NCBI GenBank assembly: GCA_910574455.1
Contig: CAJSYZ010000001.1
Location: forward strand, 3,889,424-3,953,423
DNA: 64,000 nucleotides
Direction: 5' to 3'
Origin: Trichaptum fuscoviolaceum
Taxonomy: Eukaryota; Basidiomycota; Agaricomycetes; Hymenochaetales; Trichaptaceae
Below are positions 49,601 through 61,757 of the stretch, piece by piece. Within the stretch, counting starts at the first letter, position 1. Every line of letters begins with the position of its first letter. The notes under the pieces are model-generated. The model was not told where the DNA came from and made no database searches. It saw nothing but the letters and a program-made list of their open reading frames with translations. The position numbers and the translations under genes are program-made.

Positions 49601-51148
49601 CGATAGAGAATTCAGCTTCTTCAATGAGGTAACGTCGATTTCTGGGAAGTTGAAGCCGTACATAAAAAAGAGCAAACCAGAGAAGAAGGTAAGGCGTACT
49701 GTCGATTCTTGATGAATATACTTATAATACGTACTGTTGCAGGCTAAAATCGATGAAGAAATGGCTAAGATCAAAGTAGAGATAGGCGTCTACCTTCCAA
49801 GTAATCCAGACGGGATTGTAGTCGACATAGATCGCAAATCCGGCAGACCTCTGCAAAGCCATGCGAAGGTAGCTATCATGAGTCTATTCTGGTTCTGTAT
49901 AACCCTCATCAATTTCCTTGAAGGCGCCTTTCATGGCTTCGTTCAAAGTCAGAAAAGAACGGCTAGTTCTCGTAAACGACCCGGACTCCGTGATAGCTGA
50001 TGAACAAACCGCCGAGGAACGGGAAGAGCGTGATGTTTGGCAAGCGGCTATCTTCAAAGTCGGCGATGACTGCCGACAGGATGTTTTAGCTCTTCAGGTC
50101 ATTGCCATGTTCAAAAACATATTCACCAGTGTTGGACTTAACCTGTATCTATTCCCTTACCGTGTCACTGCGACTGGCCCGGGCGTACGTTGCACAATCC
50201 TGTCAATTACTCTGATACTTACCTTAGTATATAGTGCGGTGTCATTGATGTCGTTCCAAACGCAACATCAAGGGACGAGATGGGAAGGGCAAAGATCAAT
50301 GACCTGCTAGGGTTCTTTACAGCGAAATATGGAGGAGAGGATACCATCACATTTCAGCGGGCCCGTCTTAACTTCATACAGTCAATGGCAGCATACTCTG
50401 TGGCGTGCTACATCTTACAGATAAAGGATAGGCACAATGGCAATATCATGATTGACGGGGAGGGGCACATCGTTCACATTGGTGCGTTTCTTTACACTTG
50501 TTGTGAACCTTTACTTATGATGTTGCAGACTTTGGTTTCTTGTTTGACATAGATGAGTACCTCCGCTTATCATATTTATTTCCTAATCTTACCTTGAACC
50601 GCTTCCCCTCTACGCCCCGGAGTTAGTTCCCTAACTCTTTGCATACAATTTATCTTATGACTAACAATTTCATAGGGCATCAAATTCGAGCCAAACTCCT
50701 TCAAACTAAATCATGAAATGGTTGTGCTTATGGGCGGAAGATATTCTCAGGGATACGCTCTTTTCCAACAATTGACTATCAAGGCCTTCCTTGCTATCCG
50801 CCCGCACGTGGACGCTATTGTCAGCACAGTCGAATTGATGCTCGGGACTGACTTGCCTTCCTTCAAAGGAGAGCCAACCATAAAACGACTTCGTGACCGA
50901 TTTGCACCCAACTTGAATGAACGGCAAGCTGCGGAATGGATGATGAGCGTCGTCAAGAACGCACACGAGAATATGCGTAGCGTTGCATACGACGAATTCC
51001 AGCGGGTGAGTCGCAGATTCGATCATAGCAATACCGATAGGAAAGTACTGACTCAGCAAACACTAATACCAGCTTCAGAATGGTAAGTCACTAAGTTGCA
51101 CAATTTGATCTAGATGCTGATTCTCCGTCAGGTATTCCGTACAAGTGA
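43603..51148 (+). CDS. STT4: Phosphatidylinositol 4-kinase type III alpha, STT4
   Basis: 33-exon model, 1949 aa: join(43603..43610,43661..43841,43889..44036,44093..44239,44295..44872,44925..45073,45125..45518,45574..45768,45822..45965,46012..46320,46379..46603,46656..46913,46980..47147,47201..47309,47362..47484,47534..47706,47766..47965,48015..48233,48282..48431,48482..48627,48680..48816,48867..49076,49130..49307,49359..49468,49521..49688,49743..49868,49924..50184,50235..50481,50529..50552,50614..50621,50676..51005,51073..51082,51132..51148). Yeast Stt4 is 1900 aa. It makes PI4P at the plasma membrane. The helical and PIK domains lead to the kinase domain: FKVGDDCRQDVLALQV, IKDRHNGNIMIDGEGH, HIDFGFLFDIGPGGIKFEP and the C-terminal LQNGIPYK. 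The helical solenoid includes HVLLWAPVTPVAAVSFF. Intron 50553-50613 appears to be AT-AC, and intron 47485-47533 GC-AG. Confidence 0.94.
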
Positions 51149-51876
51149 TTTGTCGCAGATTGTTTCCACAGGTTTTCGCTTATCACCTCCGCAATTCTAA
51201 TGAAGGAACCTCGATGTTCGCCTCAGTCTACGATTTAGTCCACTCTTTCGTATACCTCTTTCCATCACTTGTCTCTCCTACATTCCGCTCCAGATTTTTA
51301 TGCAAATATTAAGTCACATTATGGACGCCACGAACGAAATTGAGCTTTCAGATATTTACCGAGCGTTTTGCATTGGTTATCGCACGTACTCGACTCAGTT
51401 TAAAGCCCAGGTATGACACTTACAGCAGGTTTTATCGTACGGGATTTTGCCTAGTTACTGCGACAAAAGTGAGCGAGTGCGATCGGTCGAAGGTCTTCGA
51501 GCAACATAGCGAGGTGGAATAGAGCCATCGAGAGTATAGTTGAAGTTTCACTCGGTGTATTGATGCCTTGCCACTACCTATTTATTGTTAAAAGGGACAA
51601 AGAACGTGAACCTGAGCTTATCTCTTCTGCAGATCTGGTCAGCAACGAATATATAGTGTATGGGCTTGATAGACAAAGCAAATCATACTGAGGAGATTAT
51701 GAGAGAAGGTATACAGTGCAACACGCTGGACGTTGCTATAGATTGCGGTATGAGCATGTTGTTCGCGAAGAAGAATGTGAGCTTCGGCTCCTCTGTCTTA
51801 CGCTGTTGACTCGAACAGGTTTCATTGCGCAGTGCATAGCACGGAGTCTCCTGATCCGATACGATAGAACGAACAG
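51149..51876. other. Convergent intergenic region (STT4 / TRS23)
   Basis: It is 728 bp between two stop codons. No gene was seen. Confidence 0.5.
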
Positions 51877-52452
51877 TTACGGTGCTGCAGGACTGCCCCC
51901 TAACAAAGTCTCCAACCGAATATCGAACTTCTCGTTGCGAATAGGCATCTCAGGAGTGTGGAAAGGGTTCTTCATACCGATATCAGCATATGCCTCATAG
52001 ACTTTTTGAAGTAGAGGATCTGCATTGACATCATGAATAGATGTCAAAAGTACGAATTTCGTTCCTAAAATGGATTCAATGTTAAGCAAAGAATAGCAAA
52101 TGCGTTATTTGAGACTATCAAACCTGTAGCAGTGAGGAGTATGTTCATCTTGAATGTCTCGGCCTCGATTACTTGCGCTCCTGAGCTAGCGCCTATGGGA
52201 GATAGGCGACTGGTAATAGCATGGATTCCATGTAATGTTCCTGCTAGGACAAGGTATTCATTTGATGATAGTTGGGCAAGGCCGTCTAATATGGTGTGAA
52301 TGCTGGAAGGTATCTGTTGAAATCAATGAAACACACCGGCGAAGTTTCGCTCATAAACGAGGCCTCCAGCCTTGTTGATGATCTGCGAGGCGAGAATTAG
52401 TCATGAGAATTAAAGGGATTTGTCTACCTACCCAAAGGCCGAAGACAACCAT
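51877..52452 (-). CDS. TRS23: TRAPP complex subunit Trs23/TRAPPC4 (sybindin-like)
   Basis: Model: complement(join(51877..52064,52124..52285,52337..52382,52432..52452)), 138 aa. Core TRAPP subunits form the Rab-GEF (Ypt1) for ER-Golgi and Golgi traffic. The longin-type fold starts [19 protein letters not shown], followed by [53 protein letters not shown] and [18 protein letters not shown]. These blocks match TRAPPC4 in order. The ~80-residue PDZ-like insertion of human TRAPPC4 and S. cerevisiae Trs23 (about 219 aa) is absent between YERNFADGL and LSSNEY, giving a short form. The four exons keep phase. It shares a 140-bp divergent promoter with the glutaminyl cyclase gene. Confidence 0.9.
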
Positions 52453-52592
52453 GGCTGCCTTGAAGATGAATCTGAGTGGTGTCGCGTCGCGGTGCAACCG
52501 TGCACGTACGCGTTGGTTCTCACGCGTCTCATAATGATGTGGCAGGTATAGCAGACATAACTGCACCTTTTCTTTATTCCAGACTTTTCTTC

Positions 52593-54086
<1,494 letters not shown>

Positions 54087-54373
54087 CTCCTTCACCACTC
54101 ATTAGAGCTTTGACTGTGTATCTGTTGCGCTTGTGCATTTGCTTTCTGTAACTATATGTCGGATTCCATATTTTATATTCTGAACGGATCTCCGAGTCGT
54201 GAAGGGTGCCGGCGTATAGTTGGGATAGCGAGAAGTAGACACGTGGTTGGACGAAGTCGTGCGTCGCGACTCGCGGCTCGCGACGCGCCCCTCCTTTCAC
54301 GTTCACCTTGACTCTAACTTACCATACGCCAGTTCATACTTTTGCAAATAAATTAACCACTGTGTATCACACC

Positions 54374-55348
54374 ATGACAAGCAGAGCGAAACGAGCGACA
54401 GCACCCGTTAGGTTTGCCTCAAATACATGTACAGACGCGGGCATAGAAGAGAACGATTTGGACGACGGTGGGGATGACAAGTGAGCTGGACGCAGTCCTT
54501 ATCTGCACTATACTTTCTTCTAACCCCATACATGCTTTCAAGTATGGTCGATATGCTGAGTATTATGCAGGAATATCAGAGTACGTTTGACCAGTTCGCT
54601 TTTGGATTGATCATCGTCTGACTATTTGGTGCGACTGCATTCGTTTGGTATTCCAAACAGAGAAGACCACTCAAAAGTCCTCCACTCGATCTGTAGCGTT
54701 CAGCAGCAAGAAAAACGCACTGATGTCTGCGGCGCGCAAGGAGGCAGAGTTGATGGTCACCCAAGGCCGCGCATATATGTACGTAAACTATGTTATTCGG
54801 CTCCGTACATTCTCTGCTTATTACCTTTCTCTCTCTAGCGAGCAATGTAAGACAAAGATAAATGAACTGAAGGAGCAGGAGGGACAGGCAGACAATATTT
54901 TGAAGGATGCAATGGGCTTGTGGTCGGCTCATGAGGTACGTTGTTCGAATACAGGTTATATACGCCCTGACGATGAACTTGTCCTTATATGCAGGAATCC
55001 TTCCAGACCCTGCTTGCAGTTTTCCCTGAGTTCATTGAGGAATTGTCTCCAAGACGCGCTGAGGAGATCAACGCGGCAAGCGAGATGCGTGAGTTTCCTG
55101 GAATGCAAATTATGGGTTGTCAGTGAGATTTATCTTCCGCCTGCAGTCGAAACGCATCCCACTGCCCGAGAGGCTTCCCGCAGGAAACTCATGAAGAATG
55201 CCAAGAAACATATGGAGGCTGGTATAGAAAGCCAGAAGGTTCGGTCCTTTCGTCTTGTTCTCCTAAAGAAAGATATTCAAATGCGAAGCAGCTTGCTACG
55301 GATGCCAACGCACTCATCAAGCACTACAAAGCCTTGCTCCTGTCTTGA
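54374..55348 (+). CDS. Coiled-coil protein of unknown function
   Basis: Model: join(54374..54480,54543..54580,54661..54778,54839..54935,54995..55088,55147..55238,55289..55348), 201 aa. All six introns (50-80 nt) are GT-AG and keep phase, so the gene is well supported though I do not recognise the family. The N-terminus is basic (MTSRAKRATAPVRF), then acidic (EENDLDDGGDD), then mostly helical: MVDMLSIMQEYQ, RKEAELMVTQGRAYI, QCKTKINELKEQEGQ, a segment with FPEFIEELSPRRAEEINAA, and a Lys-rich helix RRKLMKNAKKHMEAG. It has no signal peptide or membrane segment. It lies between the glutaminyl cyclase and the flippase on the same strand. A chromosome- or kinetochore-associated coiled coil is conceivable but not shown. 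Confidence 0.75.
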
Positions 55349-56175
55349 AACCCGAAGTGAACGAAGTTGCTCCTCCTGCTCCTCCTGTACTCTGTCTTAT
55401 CCGCTGCTGTCTGTCTGTCTGTCTACTCTGGTCCAATCTTTTACTTCCGTCTCAGGGGCTTTGGGATTAAAGTACCAGAAACTAGCAGTCGCCCTGTCGA
55501 TCCACTTTTTCCACGCTAGTTCCTTCAATTAATTATGTTCTGGACGCTTCCTCGTCTCGCTTGCTCTACTATGATGTCATACCGTTGGACCGCTTTGTCT
55601 GTGCGCTGTCTTGTCAGTCGTGGTCAGTCGTGCTTGTGTACATAATGCTGTCGCAAATTGATACTAAGAGGCAAACCAGTCAGAGGCCGAATACTGCGAG
55701 GGAAGCGGAAGAGTCAAGACGTGTGTCTCATTTATATGCGAGTCAGCCGCTTGGACGTGGCGGATCCGGCGCATTTCGGACTCGGGTTGCTGAGCAAATG
55801 CCGATGACACGGCACATTCACTTCCTCGGAAGAATTTGCTTACTGTCAGCCTCCCGCCTGTCCTTTTTTTCATGAAGTTTCGAAGATTTTGCAGTTCTTT
55901 CTTTTCAGACATCAAAAACATGTAGATAGTGGAGATAAATGCTTGTATAAGCGTCGGCAGGAATTTATGAAGGGAAGCTTGGCGAGCTTTTTGCCTTTTA
56001 AACTCGTCCTTCGGTGAAGATCACGTGATGCTGACGGCACGGACTATTCATCATCATCATCGACACCGGCCGCATTGCTAAAGACGGTCAGCAGTCGGGG
56101 CCAGTGAGAACATCTACCCCGCCCTCCTCTCTTCCTCCTTCCACACCCTCAGACACGTCCTCGCCGCCGTCCCTG
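55349..56175. other. Intergenic region upstream of the flippase gene
   Basis: It holds a short CTGT tandem repeat near 55406-55424 and an ATC triplet run near 56048-56060. No supported gene was seen. The region before 56176 is CT-rich, as expected of a fungal transcription start. Confidence 0.45.
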
Positions 56176-59100
56176 ATGGCTTCGACGCCAAAAATCAGGA
56201 CAAAGCCGAAAGGCCAAGGCGGCTTCGCTGCCTGGTATGACAGGGTGGCTTCCTTCAATATTGAGACATTATTCGTTAAGAAGAAGGAGCCCGGTCCGCC
56301 CAGAACGATCTTCGTGAACGAGGATCTACCTCAGGACTACTTTGACGTTAAGGGAAAGGTGAAGAAGGAGAATGTCTATAGCTCGAATCAGGTCGTCACG
56401 TCGAAGTACACATTCATAACGTTCTTGCCACGGAATCTGCTCGAGCAGTTTCGTCGAATAGCGAATATGTGCGTATTATTGACTTTTTCCCTATGTTTAT
56501 CATCTGAGGTCACATTTGCACAGTTTCTTCTTGGTTATTGCTATCCTGCAGTTCTTCCATCAGTTCAGCACCATCTCACCCGGACTTGTCATATTGCCAC
56601 TCATAGTGGTCCTCGGCATCACTGCGGTCAAAGACGGTTATGAAGATATCAAGCGGCATCAATCTGACCGTCGCGTAAATTTGTCTGTGGTGCGCGTGCT
56701 CAAAGGAGGTGGATGGTCTAATCCGAATGTGATGGAACCGAAATCTCGCAGTTTTGCCCGGTCGGTACTACCATTCTTGCCCAAGGGACTGGGGATGAAG
56801 GGTCAGTCGAAGGCGTCTAAGACTAAGAAAGGTGTGACTGCGGATATTGAACTCGGTCAACGTCCTGGCTCTCCAGAAACGCACTCTGAGGCTCCAACGA
56901 ACGAGGATCCTGACTTGCACAACATCGAGTATGACCACGAACACGAAGTACAAACACCTTCTCAGGAGCGCCCGCCTTCGCGTCTACACCGCTCTAAACG
57001 TGATCTCAGTATTCCGCACTGGCGTCGCACGCCCTGGGAGGACGTCCGGGTCGGCGATTTCGTGAAGCTGATGAATGAGGAGAGCTTTCCGGCTGACATT
57101 CTGATCTGCGCCACGAGCGAGGAGGAGAATGTTTGCTATGTGGAAACCAAGAATTTGGATGGAGAAACGAACCTTAAGAGTCGAAACGCGGTCCAGGGCC
57201 TGACGCATCTTCGTTCGGCTGATGCATGCGCAGATCGTGAAAATCACTTTAGGCTTGAGCTGGATAGGCCGGACCCAAATCTGTATAAGCTGAACGGCGC
57301 TGTCGCCACTACTAGCGACAAGTATCCCATTGATCTGCAGACCGTATTACTGCGGGGCACGGTTCTGAAGAATACCAGATGGGTCATTGGTATAGTGATG
57401 TTCACGGGTGAAGATGCCAAGATCGTTCTAAATGCTGGTGGAACGCCAAGCAAGCGAAGTAGGGTTGAAAGGCAGATGAATCCACAAGTGTATGTTACGT
57501 TCGTGTTCATGTTTGTTTCACACTTACTCATACATCTTCAGCTTCGTTAATCTTTTGCTCCTCGCTGTAATGTCCGTTGTTTGCGCTATCGTGGATTCGA
57601 TCCTTGAGAGACATCTATATCCCGAGCAGGCACCATGGCTCATTGACGATAATCGATCTGATGACAATCCGTCCATAAATGGCCTTATAACTTGGGCATT
57701 CGCTCTTATCACGTATGTGTTCGATAGCTTTAGTCTTGATCATGCGCTAATATCACGTTAGTTTCCAAAACGTTATCCCGATTTCGCTGTACATTTCCAT
57801 CGAAGTGGTCAGGACTTGCCAAGCTCTCTTCATCTACTTTGATAAAGAAATATGGTACGAGAAGACGGACCAGCCGACTTTAGCGCGCTCGTGGAACTTG
57901 TCTGATGATCTGGGACAAATCGAATACATATTTTCGGACAAGACGGGCACACTCACTCAGAACTTGATGGTTTTCCGGCATTGCTCTGTTGGTGGGAAAA
58001 TGTATAAGGGAGAGGACGACGTCGATGATGAACCTAAGGATATAAAGCCTCCTGGGCAGGAACTTTTAGATGTCCGACTTTCAGCGGCTGCATCAGACCA
58101 GACATCTCAGCCAGGTTCCAGTGATGACAAGAGAGAGGAGCAGACTCCTCCGGATCCAGCCGAGGCTAGTGGCGTACAGTTGCCAATGGGTGTGCTCACG
58201 CATTTCCACAATGCTGAACTCGCCCACGACATTGCAAACGCATTGCATGCTGACGCTGGCTCAGAGGACGCTAGCCAGGCTCGCACGCTGAATGGCTTCT
58301 TCTCTGTACTGGCGCTTTGTCACACGGTTCTCGCAGTTGTGAACCCGGATACAAGCAAGATCGAATACCGTGCGCAAAGCCCCGACGAAGCGGCTCTGGT
58401 TCAGGCCGCTGCAGATGCTGGTTTCGTTTTCCGAGGTCGCGACAAGGAGATCTTAAGGCTACAGACTCCTTTCTCTAATGAGATGGAGCAATACGAGCTT
58501 CTGAACGTATTGGATTTCACGAGCGCGCGGAAGCGGATGAGTGTTATCATTCGGAAGATGAACGACGAGGACGGCAGAATATTCCTGCTCACAAAGGGCG
58601 CAGACAATGTCATATTCGAGAGATTGAAGCCTGGTGTGAATGACGAACTTCGCGAGATAACGGGACGGCACTTGGACGAGTTTGCTAGTGAAGGTTTGAG
58701 GACTTTGACCCTTGCTTACAAGGTGATCTCAGGTATGCCAATTTTGATTCAAGGCAGTTGCACTTTTGTACTAATGATTTGTTTAGAGGACCAGTATGAA
58801 TCATGGGCCGAGCGCTATGCAGAGGCTGGTGTGTCCTTGCAAGACCGCGAGGAGAAAGTGGCTAGTGTATGTGAGGAAATTGAGAAAGATTTCCGCTTGC
58901 TCGGTGCAACAGCTATCGAAGATCGTCTCCAGGATGGTGTTCCAGAAACAATTGCGGATTTGAAAACAGCTGGGATAAAGATCTGGGTAGCTACCGGTGA
59001 CAAGTTAGAAACTGCCATTGCGATTGGCTATAGCACCAACCTCATTTCGCACGAATCAAATCTCATCGTCGTACGCGGCGGGGACAAGGATGCCCTTTCC

Positions 59101-61174
59101 ATCTACGACCAACTGTACACGGCTATCACCGAGTTCTTCCCCGATTCAAATGTTTTGGAGGAAGAACACTTCGATATCAAGGAGAAACACAATCGTCGAT
59201 CAACAAGCTCTGGTATGGAAGCTGCTCTACATCGTGTCAACACTGGAGTTTCTTCCATTGTCGGACATAACAATGGAGAACGACCGGGCGGTTTTGTCCT
59301 TGTCATTGAAGGTTCAGCTCTTGATTATGTTAGTATTTATTCGACCTAAAATATTTGGAAACACTAACCACCCGTCGGAAAATATCTAGGCTTTTTCAGA
59401 TGAGGAGAATGAGCGCCTGCTCCTTCGCTTGTCAATGCTTTGCGAAGGTGTTATCTGCTGCCGAGTGTCCCCTTTACAGAAGGCACTCATCGTCAAACTC
59501 GTCAAGGATGGTATCGGAGCTATGACCCTTGCCATCGGAGATGGTGCAAACGATGTCAGCATGATTCAGGCCGCTGATATCGGTGTTGGCATTTCTGGAG
59601 AAGAGGGTCTTCAAGCCGTCAACTCTTCGGATTATGCCATTGCACAGGTAAGCACACGCTCGTGTTTATCTTTTCATATGGGATTGACTCTTTTACAGTT
59701 CCGCTTCTTGAAACGATTACTTCTTGTGCATGGCCATTACTCTTATGCCAGGAATGGCAATATGTGAGTATTCTTGTTGAAAGTAGATTAAAGAGTTAAT
59801 ATTGACTGTTTCTTAGGATTGTGAACTTCTTCTACAAGAACATTGTTTGTATTGGCATCCTATGGTGGTTCATGATCTATTGTGGCTGGAGCTCTCAGTA
59901 GTATGTAAACCGAAATGTTTACTGTTTATGACATCTGATCAGTTTTATAGTGTCTTCGAGTACACCTATCTCCTATGGTGGAACGTCTTCTGGTCTCTTT
60001 GTCCAGTCATTGCCATTGGGCTATTTGATCGTATCGTCGGTGAGTAATTCTCCATAATTTGAATGTCCTAACTGTCCTAACTTCAATTAGACGATGACAT
60101 TCTCATGCAACTCCCGGAACTATACCACTATGGTCGAGAGAGATACTGGTTCGGAATTAGGACCTTCTCTGTGTATATGATTGATGCAGTGTATCAGGTG
60201 CGTAATGCTATGACAACTACCGTATATTTCCTAATCTGTGTATCGCAGTCCGCCGTCATTTTCTTCCTTTTCCTGTACGCGTATTTCATGCCAACCTCGA
60301 GACCGGATGGATATGACGTTGCACAGTATGAATTCTCTACAGTACGTTCTCTAGCTAGGCTAATTCCACTATATATCACTGAGACATGATTTGCAGACGA
60401 TGGCGGTAGCTGCTGTTATGACTGTTAACCTTTTTAATGGCTTAAATACCGCAGCTTGGACTGGCTGGGTTTATTTTGCCGTCTTCATCGGCATCATACT
60501 CGTATGGGCGTATACTGTAGGCTTTTTGCATTTCTTCTAGCACTCCCGGATGCGGTGCTAATAATCTATCTTAGGCTATTTACTCAGTGATATCCCCCGG
60601 ATGGATCTACGTACCCGTATAGTAAGCGCCTAATATCATTTCAGCTGAAGTCCTTTGTATTCACTTCATTCACACCCATAGTGGGAATGATCATTACCTT
60701 TTCCGGTCTGCAATATTCTGGTTCTGTGTACCTCTAGGCGTCCTCCTATCACTTCTCCCCCGTTACGTCGCGAAGGCTTACCGGTTTAACTTTGCGCCCA
60801 CTGACATTGATAAAATGCGCGTGGTTCGCAAAGCTGATCCAAGTCGTCGTTCTCGCGAAGAATTACTTGGTGGACACAACAAGCGATACGGACTCGCCGC
60901 GTACAACAACTCCAGGGCATCCCTCGCCGACAGGAGAGGCAGCAGAACAGATATGGCAACCGGCGCCCGAGTCGTTCATCGTGGTTTCGACTTTTCACAA
61001 GAGGAGGGAGGTGTTGCCATCCAACGAATACAGACAAATCTTTCCGAGCGCCGTAAAGATGTTGTTAGCGAGAGGAAAGGAAGTAAAGGCAGAAAACGGA
61101 GTGGTTCGAATCGATTCTTTTCCCTTGGACGATCAAAGAAAAACAGAACACAGCAAGATCAATCATTATCATAG
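56176..61174 (+). CDS. P4-type ATPase phospholipid flippase (DNF1/DNF2 group)
   Basis: Model: join(56176..56468,56524..57489,57542..57712,57762..58732,58787..59328,59390..59647,59699..59763,59817..59900,59951..60039,60091..60197,60249..60341,60397..60516,60575..60621,60682..61174), 1432 aa. P4-ATPases move phospholipids to the cytosolic leaflet; the Dnf1/2 group acts at the plasma membrane and endosomes with a Cdc50-type partner. Seen: [19 protein letters not shown] (TM1), [32 protein letters not shown] (the DGET actuator motif), [11 protein letters not shown] with the phosphorylated Asp, [52 protein letters not shown] and six C-terminal membrane spans. A long charged insertion sits at about 56750-57000, and the C-terminal tail is basic and Ser-rich. 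The ATG at 56176 is the first in frame. Confidence 0.95.
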
Positions 61175-61757
61175 CTCCTTGACATTCACGATCACGATCT
61201 TTCACGTTTATCTATTTGAAACATATATAGTTTGCTTATTTTTCACCAGCATTTACAGTAGTCGCGTAATATTCAATTGCATTGTCCGTTCTGTAGCGCT
61301 GCATTGTATTTCTCCCTCAATATAGTATTGTTTACCACTTTAAGGCGTGAAGTTTGCATAACATTTGTCTGATCTATTGAACAGTCCTTATAAGATTCTT
61401 GGGTACGGTTGTCGAGAGCCTCAATGAAAAGTCAATCTACGTGTTTTACTACCCCTTTAACCATTCCGTCCTCGGATCGCGGAAATCGGCCTCCACAGGG
61501 TTCTCCTCAGAAGGGATTGCTTTCTTCGTCCCAAGATCGGTGTCGCCAGAATACCTGAAGCAGTTCGGTAGAAAAGCGCTCGAGCCTGTTCGAACTGATG
61601 GCATACAATCGCGGAGACCCATGGCAAGCGTGCCATCAGCAACACCTTTGGAAGAGCTGATCATGCAGTAGATTTTAAGCTTTTAGAATACTGCAAGATT
61701 CTTCTTACACTGCAGCCAAGCAGCGTGGTAACAGATAGCTACTTGGCTTGATGTGGC
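61175..61757. other. Convergent intergenic region (flippase / UPF1)
   Basis: It is 583 bp between two stop codons. A 90-codon open frame at 61399-61671 lacks an ATG and any recognised domain, and I do not call it a gene. Confidence 0.45.

Noticed and set aside
59901..59942. 42-nt intron in the flippase gene ending at GATCAG
   Set aside because: It shifts the frame. The acceptor TTTATAG at 59950 gives a 50-nt intron and the conserved [10 protein letters not shown] segment.
61399..61671. 90-codon plus-strand open frame between the flippase and UPF1 genes
   Set aside because: It begins at TTG with no upstream exon found, and reads like chance frame in a convergent spacer; kept only as a note.
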